This document shows positions 17,560 through 25,673 of a DNA stretch of 64,000 nt, one piece after another (position 1 is the stretch's first letter; each line of letters begins with the position of its first letter). A program made the position numbers and the translations under genes. The stretch is taken from assembly GCF_013185915.1 (NCBI RefSeq), contig NZ_JAAZUH010000001.1, positions 1,054,001-1,118,000 of the forward strand, given 5' to 3'. The notes below the pieces were generated by a model. It searched no databases and was not told the DNA's origin. It was given only the letters and a program-made list of their open reading frames with translations. This DNA comes from Stenotrophomonas bentonitica. Lineage in GTDB: Bacteria > Pseudomonadota > Gammaproteobacteria > Xanthomonadales > Xanthomonadaceae.

Positions 17560-20500
17560 CTACCTCGATGCCGTCGGAGCGGCCACTTCAACCAGCTGGT
17601 TCTGCCGGTTCCAGCTGAGCGTGCGTCCGCGCTCGTCGCGAATCATCCGCCCTGCCCCGTCCCACTGCAGATCCAGCAGGCGACTGGGATAGTCCTGATG
17701 GCTGTGCACGATCCGGGTGAGCTGGGCGGGATCATCTTCCTCGTAGTCGTAGCGCGCGACATTCCAGCCGCCGGGGAAGCGCGTGGTGATGCTGAGAATG
17801 CGGTCGAAGGCATCGAAGCGGAACTGCTGCCGGTTGATGGTCTTCCCCCAGGGATCAACCGGTGGTTGGCTGCCCGTGCACCGGTAGTCGACCAGTCGAC
17901 CGCGTTCGTCGTAGGTGAAAATCTCCTGCCGCAGCACGTCGCCTGCCTGCTCCAGCTTGCGTTTCTCGAGTCGTCCGCTGTGGTCGTAACGCATCGACAG
18001 CTCCTGGACCACGGTCTTCCCACCGGCTACGGCGGTGAACTTCCGGCTCAATTCACGACCGAAATCATCGAACACGATGTCCGTCACCATGGACTGCAGG
18101 CCTTCGTGCGTCTCGATCTTGTGCACGCGTCCGAAGGTGTCGTACGTAAGCTCCGCGGTGAGGTTGCCGTGCGTAAGCTTCTCCGGGCGATCAAACTGGT
18201 CGTGGGTTACCTCCTGCGTCACCCCGAACACGTTGGTGTAGGACTGTGCGGTACCCAGCAGCGAGTGCCGATGCGATGCTGAACGTTCCACACCGGTCTC
18301 GTTGTTCCAGCGCTCGACCTTGAGCATTCCCGAGTCGTAGTACTCCAGGTTCTTGGTAAGGCCGTCGCGCTCGGTGCAGGTGAGCTGCGCGTTCTTGGGG
18401 TTGTAGTGGAAGATCGACTCGCTCTCCGACGTCATCTTGGTCAGCCGCATGCCGAGCCTGGGCTCGTAGGTGTAGCTCACCTTCTCGTTCAGTGGCGTGA
18501 TCATCGACTCTGGCTGCAGGATGCCTTCGTCGTAGTTGAAAGTCACCGTACGCCCGCCGACCACGTAGGTGCGTCGCCGCGACAGGCCATCGAAGGTCTG
18601 CGTGCCCAGCAGCAGGCGCCCGCCCAGGCTGGGATGGGTGATACCGATCTCCACCGGCAGCTCATCGCCGCTGTGGTCGGCGTACCTGGTGTCGACCTCG
18701 GCACCATCGGTCAGGGTCGTGCTGACGACGCGGTCAAACGCATCGAACGTATAGGAGGTCTTGTAACCACGCCGATCTGTGGACTCCACGCAGCGCCCGA
18801 TGCCATCGTACTCAAACGACTCCGTGCCGTGCAGCTTCCCGGCGGCATCGAGATACTCGATCTTGTACGGTTTGCCGAACACGGTGCCGTACGTCTTGGT
18901 CTGTCCGGTCTTCTTCCCGCCCGCATCCTCGATCCACGTGGTTTCGACCAGGGTCAGGGGGTCGGCGTCGATGACGTCCACGGTGCCGTCCGGGTGCACC
19001 GTCCGGGTCTGCTGGCCCCAGTCGTCATACACGAACTTCGTGGTCAGGGTGGCACGCTTCACGCCATCCACCCAGTCGGTGTGGCTCTGCGCGACCAGTT
19101 CGCCGAAGGCGTTGTAGGTCTTGGTCCAGATCTCCCGGAAGGTGTCGACCTTCACGTCCACGTCTTCGACCTCGCCCCGCACCTCCCGACCCAGGCCATC
19201 CAGGTGGGCTACCGCACGGCCACCGGTGACCTCATGGGTGGTGATCGAGACCGGATCGCCCGCCTTGCTGGCCAGCACGTAACTCATGGTACGCGTGGCC
19301 TCGAATGTCGTGCCCGGCGCTGCCGTCTGCGCGACCACGCGGCCCAGCACATCGAAGGTGTAATCGATGGCGCTGTCGGCCTCGTCCTCATGGATGGTCA
19401 GACCGCTGACCAGCGATTGGACTTCTGTGGCGGTACGCTTGTGCTCGTCATGCCCGGTGAACACGGTGTCGATCCGCAGCGTCGCTTTGGCCTCGTCCAG
19501 TGTATACGTGTACTGTACGTTGGAAGCGTGGCGATTGAGCGTGGTGGTCTCCTTGTCCACCAGGCCATGCCAGGCGCTTTCGACGTCGTTGATGTACTCC
19601 GTGCTGCTGGTACCCAGGTCGATCTTCATATCGCCATCGAGTGCCACTTTAACTTCGTTGACCAGCACCAGATAGCCGGGATCGTCTTCAACACGGGACG
19701 GGAGCAGGTCATACCGATAGATGGTTTCCACCGGCGCAGCACCCGCCGCGCGCCCGGGCATGGGCGTGGCGGTCAGCGTCTTCAGGCTGCGCACCATGTT
19801 CAGTGGATCCGGCGGGCAGCCGTCTTCGCCTTCGGCCTTGTAGTAGGCGCGTGTCTCGGTCAGCCCGGTTTCGTCGAGCTGGTAGATGAGATTTCCGTAG
19901 TCGTCGTAGTCGGTGATAACCACCTCCACGCGCGGAGGGGGCGGGTTTTCCCCGGTCCGTGACCAGGTGGTGGTAACGGTGTGCGGCAGCTGGAAGTACG
20001 GCTTCTGCTCGACAAAAGGAAGCGCGGGGTCGTCGTGGTAGTCCGTGCTCTTCGCCAGCACGCAGTCGTTCTGGGTAGTGGTCTCCTTCACCAGCAGATG
20101 CAGGCGGTTGAATTCGGACCTGACGGTGCGTGTGAGCTTGCCGCTCTCGACCTCCATGTCCATGGTCGCGATGCAGTGGTAAAGGTATTCCTCGCCCGCG
20201 GCTGCAGTGAGACGGTATAGGTTGTCTTCGTTGGCGCGCCATTGCAGGCCCGAATTGTGACCAAGATAATTGCGGCTGCTGTACTCGTACGTTGTCGTGA
20301 TGGGAGGTTGCGGATAGGCCGTCCGCCGGTGCAGCCTGACATACGGGACGTGGCTGGTTGGTGCACCTGGCAGGCACTGATGGCCTTCCTCGGTGTACTC
20401 CACCGTTTCGAAGCCGCCGGTCGGCAGTTCCACTTCGGTGATGTAGTTCAGCCCGCCAACCTTTTTGTAGGTGAACCTCCATCCCGTATCTCCCACCTCC

Positions 20501-21222
20501 TCCGGGAGCTTCAGGCGCGACAGTTTGTCGTTGTTCTGGACCAGGGAAAATACCACCGGCTTCGGACGCTCGGGATGTACCGTTACCGTCACCAGGGCCG
20601 ACGTGCGCTCGATCGCCAGCAGCGTGTGCGTTTCGTCACTCACCTTGCGCAGGCGGGGGGCTGCCGTGAACGAGTACTCCAGGTACACGCGTCGCCCGTC
20701 CGGCGAGCGGATCTCCACCGGAACCGCCACGTCGGCCGTGCCGTTCAGCGTTGACAGTTTCTCGACGACGCCATTCTTGTGCTGAACCCAGAACGTGCCG
20801 GCGCTGTCCGGGTCACGCCGCATGTGGAACGTCACCAGCTTGCGATCCTTGAAGGTGAATTCGCTCACCGTCAGGTCTGCCACGAAGCGTTCGCCGGTAG
20901 ACAGCGACACGATCCTGTTCGACGGTTCGTAGGTGGTGAGCCCTCCCAATGCCCAGCCTTCGCCATAGCCCAGGTCGTCGATGAGCTGGGAACTGAAGCC
21001 CAGGCTCAGCTGCACCGTGGGCCCCTGCAGGTTGTTGGCCTCCAGGGCCGGCAGGCTCATGGAACAGGTGAAGTCGCCGGTGCGCACGTCCACGCCCGTC
21101 TGCAGGTGGCTCAGGAAGTTCTGCGCATTGGAGTAGTTGGGCGATCCCGTATTGAACGGGCCCTCCGGAGCGGATTCGGGTTGTTCGGATGGATCCTGGA
21201 TGGTGTCATCGGTGACAGACAT
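17560..21222 (-). CDS. Rhs/YD-repeat shell protein lacking the Rhs core end (gene B)
   Basis: This 1220-residue protein has no signal peptide, PAAR domain or membrane segment. The N-terminal part (about 20-110, NAQNFLSHLQTGVDVRTGDFTCSMSLPALEA…GEGWALGGL…LSTGERFV) resembles the start of large Rhs proteins of Pseudomonas, as I recall them. From about residue 300 to the end there are repeated YD-type strands (YDDYGNLIYQLDE, FDVLGRVVAQT, HLDGLGREVRGE, YDGIGRCVEST, FDAFDRVVSTT, YDTFGRVHKIE, YDHSGRLEKRK). These would form a hollow cocoon. The protein stops at LSWNRQNQLVEVA, one repeat short of the core motif, which is supplied by C1-C3. The ATG at 21222 has GGAG 8 bases upstream and gives MSVTDDTIQD; the longer frame begins in an untranslated stretch. 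Confidence 0.85.
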   Translation of the reverse strand: MSVTDDTIQDPSEQPESAPEGPFNTGSPNYSNAQNFLSHLQTGVDVRTGDFTCSMSLPALEANNLQGPTVQLSLGFSSQLIDDLGYGEGWALGGLTTYEPSNRIVSLSTGERFVADLTVSEFTFKDRKLVTFHMRRDPDSAGTFWVQHKNGVVEKLSTLNGTADVAVPVEIRSPDGRRVYLEYSFTAAPRLRKVSDETHTLLAIERTSALVTVTVHPERPKPVVFSLVQNNDKLSRLKLPEEVGDTGWRFTYKKVGGLNYITEVELPTGGFETVEYTEEGHQCLPGAPTSHVPYVRLHRRTAYPQPPITTTYEYSSRNYLGHNSGLQWRANEDNLYRLTAAAGEEYLYHCIATMDMEVESGKLTRTVRSEFNRLHLLVKETTTQNDCVLAKSTDYHDDPALPFVEQKPYFQLPHTVTTTWSRTGENPPPPRVEVVITDYDDYGNLIYQLDETGLTETRAYYKAEGEDGCPPDPLNMVRSLKTLTATPMPGRAAGAAPVETIYRYDLLPSRVEDDPGYLVLVNEVKVALDGDMKIDLGTSSTEYINDVESAWHGLVDKETTTLNRHASNVQYTYTLDEAKATLRIDTVFTGHDEHKRTATEVQSLVSGLTIHEDEADSAIDYTFDVLGRVVAQTAAPGTTFEATRTMSYVLASKAGDPVSITTHEVTGGRAVAHLDGLGREVRGEVEDVDVKVDTFREIWTKTYNAFGELVAQSHTDWVDGVKRATLTTKFVYDDWGQQTRTVHPDGTVDVIDADPLTLVETTWIEDAGGKKTGQTKTYGTVFGKPYKIEYLDAAGKLHGTESFEYDGIGRCVESTDRRGYKTSYTFDAFDRVVSTTLTDGAEVDTRYADHSGDELPVEIGITHPSLGGRLLLGTQTFDGLSRRRTYVVGGRTVTFNYDEGILQPESMITPLNEKVSYTYEPRLGMRLTKMTSESESIFHYNPKNAQLTCTERDGLTKNLEYYDSGMLKVERWNNETGVERSASHRHSLLGTAQSYTNVFGVTQEVTHDQFDRPEKLTHGNLTAELTYDTFGRVHKIETHEGLQSMVTDIVFDDFGRELSRKFTAVAGGKTVVQELSMRYDHSGRLEKRKLEQAGDVLRQEIFTYDERGRLVDYRCTGSQPPVDPWGKTINRQQFRFDAFDRILSITTRFPGGWNVARYDYEEDDPAQLTRIVHSHQDYPSRLLDLQWDGAGRMIRDERGRTLSWNRQNQLVEVAAPTASR

Positions 21223-21316
21223 GAACGTGCTCCGCTTGGATGCTGCACAGGGAAGTGGCAAAGGCGAGGCGGCGCCGGCGCTTTGGCGCCGACGGCACAT
21301 GCCAGAACGGAAGACG

Positions 21317-22348
21317 CTACTTGTACAGCTCGAGGTCGAACCGACCGGTCGGGCTGTCGTCCTTGAACTTGATGTTCAGTGCGTGGTCGTTGCCGTTCGC
21401 ATCGATCGCGGTAACCTTGCAGGGCCCATCGTGGTATACGGCGCTGTCATAGTCGAAGAGGATGTTCGTGTCGCCGGCAAGGATGATGGTCCCCTTGTCC
21501 TCGATCGGGTTGCTTATCGTGGGATTGGGAGTGTGACTTCCGTACACGATCTGCCGGTTGTAGATGGCTTCGTCGCTGTTCGGCTCGCCATAGCCCACGT
21601 AGGAGGCGAAGGTTTCCTGCGGTGCCTTGTCATGCCATTGGATCATGCCGCCCTTTTCGACTTCCATGCTCCGGAACCCGACGGGCACGTTGTCGTTACC
21701 CACTACGGCCAGGTGGTAATACGCAACGAAGACCGGCGAGCCGCCATCTTCGCGAAGACGGTCCTTGTCGAACTCGCTGGCTGCATCGCGGATGCCGGGC
21801 GTTTCGCGCACGATGATCTTTTTGAAGGGGTAGTTTTCGATGGTGTAGCTCGGCGGCTTGATCGGCCGCAGCGTCACCTCGTAGTCTTTCTCCCAGAAGT
21901 CCGTTCCGTTGGTGATGATCACCTGGTTATCGCTTTCCCGGGTCAGCGCCAGCGCCAACCTATGGGTGAGTCCGGAGCCTTCAAGGGTGGAAACGAACAG
22001 GTCGATGACATACTTGCCGTCCTCCGCAGGACCTGCGGATGCGGGCGCGAGGGTGCTCTTCCCGTTCTCGGGGTAGTAGTCATAGCCCTGCCAAACCCGC
22101 CCGATCTTCCAACCGGCAGGCAGCTCTTCATCGGTGTCATAGTTGACCAACCTGACGCTGGCCAGCTCCTTTGTTGTCAACGCGGCCGGTACACCATCCA
22201 AATGGGGATGGATGTGGACCTGCAGCAAAACTTCCTGGCGACCGTTCGCATAAAGCCGTGTGCCGGGCGAGCGTATCGTTGCATCAAAGCGGGAGAATGC
22301 ATTGAACGTGTGCTCTGCCCGCCCCGGGGCAGTTGTGTTCTTTTCCAT
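21317..22348 (-). CDS. Unknown first gene of the split Rhs operon (gene A)
   Basis: The 343-residue protein is soluble, has no signal peptide and no motif I recognise. It is rich in beta-type segments (for example FDATIRSPGTRLYANGRQEVLLQVHI and ILAGDTNILFDYDSAVYHDGPCKVTAIDANGNDHALNIKF), suggesting one or two beta-sandwich domains. It begins the minus-strand operon A-B-C1-C2-C3, with GGGGA 8 bases before the ATG, and is 94 bases upstream of B. Possible roles are a chaperone, a delivery or receptor-binding partner, or a structural cap for the Rhs shell. Base composition appears less GC-rich than in the flanking housekeeping genes, consistent with transfer, but I did not compute it. Confidence 0.6.
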   Translation of the reverse strand: MEKNTTAPGRAEHTFNAFSRFDATIRSPGTRLYANGRQEVLLQVHIHPHLDGVPAALTTKELASVRLVNYDTDEELPAGWKIGRVWQGYDYYPENGKSTLAPASAGPAEDGKYVIDLFVSTLEGSGLTHRLALALTRESDNQVIITNGTDFWEKDYEVTLRPIKPPSYTIENYPFKKIIVRETPGIRDAASEFDKDRLREDGGSPVFVAYYHLAVVGNDNVPVGFRSMEVEKGGMIQWHDKAPQETFASYVGYGEPNSDEAIYNRQIVYGSHTPNPTISNPIEDKGTIILAGDTNILFDYDSAVYHDGPCKVTAIDANGNDHALNIKFKDDSPTGRFDLELYK

Positions 22349-22510
22349 GGCGAATTCCCCATCGAACTACCGCAAGAATCCCCCGATTCCTGTCTTGGAC
22401 AGAACCTGCTATGTACGCCCGGCATCGTAAATTTGGCGTGAGGTTTTTCTGCGATTTTCGTATGCCCTGCACTTCATGCCAGGCTAACGGCGCTGGCGGT
22501 ATCCAAGGCG
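22349..22510. other. Divergent intergenic region between gene A and the C4 remnant
   Basis: This AT-richer stretch should contain the promoter of the A-B-C operon on the minus strand. I see AT-rich candidates around 22420-22460 but no convincing -35/-10 pair with correct spacing. Confidence 0.3.
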
Positions 22511-23684
22511 ATGCCGGAGGCATCCGCTCGTCCACCGGCAAGGCAACGGGGGTTGCTGTCGCGCGGGATCAGTCGCGCTTGCGAGGGCATCACCTTGGCG
22601 CAGGTTCCATCGGCAACGCCGACACGCTCAATCTCCGCGCTCGCACACTTCTGCTATGACGCCGAGGGCCTGCTGTCCTGCATCAGCAGTCCCGATTCAA
22701 ATCGGTATCGCTACTGGCGGGACGACCGTGCCGCTGCCGAAGCCGGGACACAGGATCCCGACCCGCACGACCCGGTGAGTTGGTTATGGATCGCCGATCA
22801 GCCTGTGGCCGAACTCGCGCCTGCGCGATCGTTCGTGCCGCTGCTGCTGGCCACCGATGCATCCCTCTCCCCTGCCCTGGAACTGGACGACGCGCCGCGC
22901 GGGGTGGCCTACGCGCCACACGGACACCACGCGGCCACGTCACTCCGCCCGCTATCGCCGCTTGCGCAGCTTGGCTTCAACGGCGAACTACTGGACACGG
23001 CCAGCGGCCTCTACCTGCTGGGGCCGCGCAACCACCGCCCCTACTCGGCCAGGGATCGGCTTGACCGCCGCCGGCGTCGTCGCCGCACTTCCCGCCATCG
23101 CCAAGGCCGGGACGCAACTGGCAAGCAAGGGCAAACGGTTCGTGCAGCGGCTGGCGAGCGCGCGGCCGCAGACGTTCGCCGACAAAGGCATGCGTACCAC
23201 GTTGAAGGCGTGGCCGATCAGCACGTCGGCACGCGGGTCGCAGACAAGCATCGTCAGTGTGGGCGACGATCTGCTCGGGAGCTCGCAGATTGCCAGTGAC
23301 GATTTCATCGACATCTTCCAGGGCCACGGCGCGCGGTTCCTGACCGCTACGAAGGAGAACGTGTCGGGCGGCAAGCTGGCGTCCATCATTCGAAAGAGCT
23401 TCGGCAAGGACCATGTATTCCAGCGCATGGAACTGCAGTCGTGCAGGACGGCGTTCGGCGGCAAGTACGCGTCGCAGGCGCAGCGCGTGGCCGACAAGCT
23501 GGGCGTACCCACCAGCGGGTTCCAGGGAAAGGCCGAGTTCATGCCCAACATGGGCCGCAACCGGAGTTTTGGCACGCGCCGGATCATGGAACCGCAGACC
23601 GGCTGGCGCAAACGTCGGACCGCCATCCTCAACGGTGTGCTCAGCCGGCTGGTGGGACTTCGCTACAAACTCTCTTCGATATAG
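22511..23684 (+). pseudogene. Decayed Rhs tip C4 with caspase-like HG/SC motif
   Basis: This plus-strand remnant is homologous to C1-C3. The first frame has FCYDAEGLLSCISSPDSNRYRYW, VAYAPHGHH, FNGELLDTASGLYLLGPRNHRPYS and then breaks at about 23050. A second frame continues with GIGLTAAGVVAALPAIAKAG, which in the other tips lies well over 100 residues further on. An internal out-of-frame deletion has thus removed the core end and half of the hydrophobic stretch. The tip domain is intact up to the stop at 23684: VSVGDDLLGS, FQGHGARFL and MELQSCRTAFGGKYASQAQRVADKLGV. The His of GHG and the Cys of QSC are about 40 residues apart, as in clan CD (caspase-like) cysteine peptidases. The start codon is uncertain. 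Confidence 0.65.
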
Positions 23685-23703
23685 CGCGGAGTGCGCGCAA
23701 CGC

Positions 23704-23731
23704 AAAACGGCGACCCGAGGGTCGCCGTTCT
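23704..23731 (-). terminator. Terminator of tRNA-fMet (first copy)
   Basis: The stem AACGGCGACC/GGTCGCCGTT is followed on the minus strand by TTGCG and lies 33 bases past the tRNA 3' end. On the plus strand it could also end the C4 remnant. Confidence 0.7.
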
Positions 23732-23764
23732 GGTGCTGGATGTCTGACGTCCAGCAATACTATT

Positions 23765-23841
23765 TGGTAGCGGGGGCAGGATTTGAACCTGCGACCTTCG
23801 GGTTATGAGCCCGACGAGCTGCCAGACTGCTCCACCCCGCA
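23765..23841 (-). tRNA. Initiator tRNA-Met (CAT), copy 1
   Basis: The 77-nt gene encodes CCA. It has the initiator hallmarks: a mismatch at positions 1-72 (T-T), and three G-C pairs in the anticodon stem (CGGGCTCATAACCCG). The T arm is GCAGGTTCAAATCCTGC. It lies at the right border of the Rhs island. Confidence 0.95.
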
Positions 23842-23914
23842 GCAGAAGCGGAATTGTAAGGGAGTTTACCCATTCGTGCAACCCCACGATTCGTTGCGAT
23901 CAGCTTGGCTGGGG

Positions 23915-23938
23915 TTGCCACGCAGGGCGTGGCACTAC
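23915..23938 (-). repeat. SMAG-type REP element
   Basis: On the minus strand GTAGTGCCACGCCCTGCGTG is followed by GCAA; the stem is GCCACGC/GCGTGGC. It is the same subtype as the pair at 2456-2520 and lies between the two tRNA-fMet genes. Confidence 0.75.
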
Positions 23939-23944
23939 CGCGGA

Positions 23945-23978
23945 ACGAGAAAGGCGACCCCGTTGCCGGGATCGCCTT
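23945..23978 (-). terminator. Terminator-like hairpin after tRNA-fMet copy 2
   Basis: The stem AAGGCGA/TCGCCTT is followed by TTCTCGTT on the minus strand, 36 bases past the tRNA 3' end. Confidence 0.55.
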
Positions 23979-24013
23979 CGTCGTTCCAGTCACCGGTTTG
24001 CACCGGGACAATT

Positions 24014-24090
24014 TGGTAGCGGGGGCAGGATTTGAACCTGCGACCTTCGGGTTATGAGCCCGACGAGCTGCCAGACTGCTCCACCCCGCA
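24014..24090 (-). tRNA. Initiator tRNA-Met (CAT), copy 2
   Basis: This gene appears identical over 77 nt to the copy at 23765-23841, with the same 1-72 mismatch, GC-rich anticodon stem and encoded CCA. The identity extends a few bases on both sides (about 87 bp in all), so the two are a recent tandem duplication or kept alike by gene conversion. Confidence 0.95.
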
Positions 24091-24119
24091 GCAGAAGTGG
24101 TGAGTCGATTCATACCGCA

Positions 24120-24148
24120 ACGATATTCTGGCGAAACCGCTGCATCAA
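24120..24148 (-). promoter_or_regulatory. Candidate promoter of the tRNA-fMet genes
   Basis: On the minus strand TTGATG (24148-24143) and TATCGT (24125-24120) are 17 bases apart, about 30 bases before the tRNA 5' end. The match to the consensus is moderate. Confidence 0.4.
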
Positions 24149-24197
24149 CAACTCAGGAAACGAATATTACACTATTCACGCAGTTTTGTATCGCTTT

Positions 24198-25664
24198 TTA
24201 TGCGAGATGTGCAAAAGCCTGCTGACACCAGACCATGATCGGGTTCCAAGCCAGGCCGAGCGCCAGCAGCGCCAGGGCATTCACGCCCAGCACAACGCCC
24301 AGCACGCGGTCGTTGTTGGCCGGCAGCGGCTCGCCCACCGGCTCGTCGAAGTACATGACCTTGATCACGCGCAGGTAGTAGAAGCAGCCGATCACCGCGC
24401 AGATCACGCCGAGGATCGCCAGCCACAGCATGCCGCCGTTGATCGCCGCGCCCAGCACTGCCAGCTTGGTCCAGAAGCCCAGGAACGGCGGAATGCCGGC
24501 CATCGAGGCCATGATGCACAGGACCAGGCCCGCCATCCACGGGTTGCGGGCGTTCAGGCCCTTCAGGTCGTCGATCTTCTCGGCATCGAAGCCATTGCGC
24601 GACAGCGCGATGATCGCGCCGAAACCGGCGGTGGACATGATCGCGTAGCTCAGCGCATAGAACAGCGCTGCGGCGTAACCGCGCTCGCCGCCGCCGGCAA
24701 TGCCGAGCAGCAGGAAGCCGATGTGCGACACGGTCGAGTAGGCCAGCATGCGCTTGAGGTTGCTCTGGGCGATCGCCATCAGGTTACCGACCACCAGCGA
24801 CAGCGCGGCCAGGCCACCAATCAGGTACTTCCACTCGTCCGACAGCGGGCCGATGCCCATTTCCAGCAGGCGGTAGGCCATGCCGAACGCGGCCAGCTTC
24901 GGCGCCGAGCTGATGAACAGTGCGATCGGTGCCGGGGCACCCTGGTACACGTCAGGCAGCCACATGTGGAACGGGGCCGCGCCGAGCTTGAAGGCGACGC
25001 CGGCGATCATGAACACCGCGCCGGTCAGCAGCAGCATCTTCTCGTCCGACTGCGGAATGGCGGCGTTGATCGCGTCCAGGTGCAGCGAGCCGGTGGCGCC
25101 GTAGATCAGCGACATGCCGTACAGCAGCAGGCCCGAGGCCAGCGAACCCAGCACGATGTACTTCATCGCCGCTTCGGTCGCCAGGCCATTGTCACGGTTG
25201 CTGGCCACCAGGGCGTAGGAGCACAGCGCCAGCAGTTCCAGGCCCAGGTACACCATCAGCAGGCTGCCGGCCGAGACCAGGATCATCATGCCGGCGGTGG
25301 CGAACATCACCAGTACCGGGATTTCACCCTGGAACAGGTCGCGCTCGCGCAGGTAGCTCCAGCCATAGATGAGGGTCAGGCCGCTGCACAGCACGACCAC
25401 GACCTTCATCACATCAGCCGCGGTGTCGCGGACGAACATGCCGTGGAAGACCTCGCCCTGCCCGCCCACGCCCGTGGCGAGCATGAACAGCACGACTGCC
25501 AGCGCGGCAACCGAGAACAGGTGGGTCCAGATCTTGTTCTGCTTGCTGATGAACAGGTCGAGGATCATCAGGGCGAACGCACTGCCGATCAGCACCAGCT
25601 CCGGAGCGAGCGGCGGCAGGTCAGCGGCGGTCAATGGCAACAGCGGCGAGGTGGTCATCATCAA
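24198..25664 (-). CDS. nuoN: NADH-quinone oxidoreductase subunit N
   Basis: This 488-residue antiporter-like subunit of complex I (about 14 membrane helices) forms part of the proton-pumping arm. Conserved proton-path residues are in [39 protein letters not shown] (Lys and the HMWLPD block, here [18 protein letters not shown]) and [14 protein letters not shown]. It is the last gene of the nuo operon, 9 bases after nuoM. The start is one of three consecutive ATG codons. Confidence 0.97.
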   Translation of the reverse strand: [488 protein letters not shown]

Positions 25665-25673
25665 ATCCTGGAA

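Noticed and set aside
13156..23684. Type VI secretion or prophage origin of the Rhs island
   Set aside because: I see no VgrG, PAAR, Hcp, integrase or phage structural gene in or near the island; delivery is left open.
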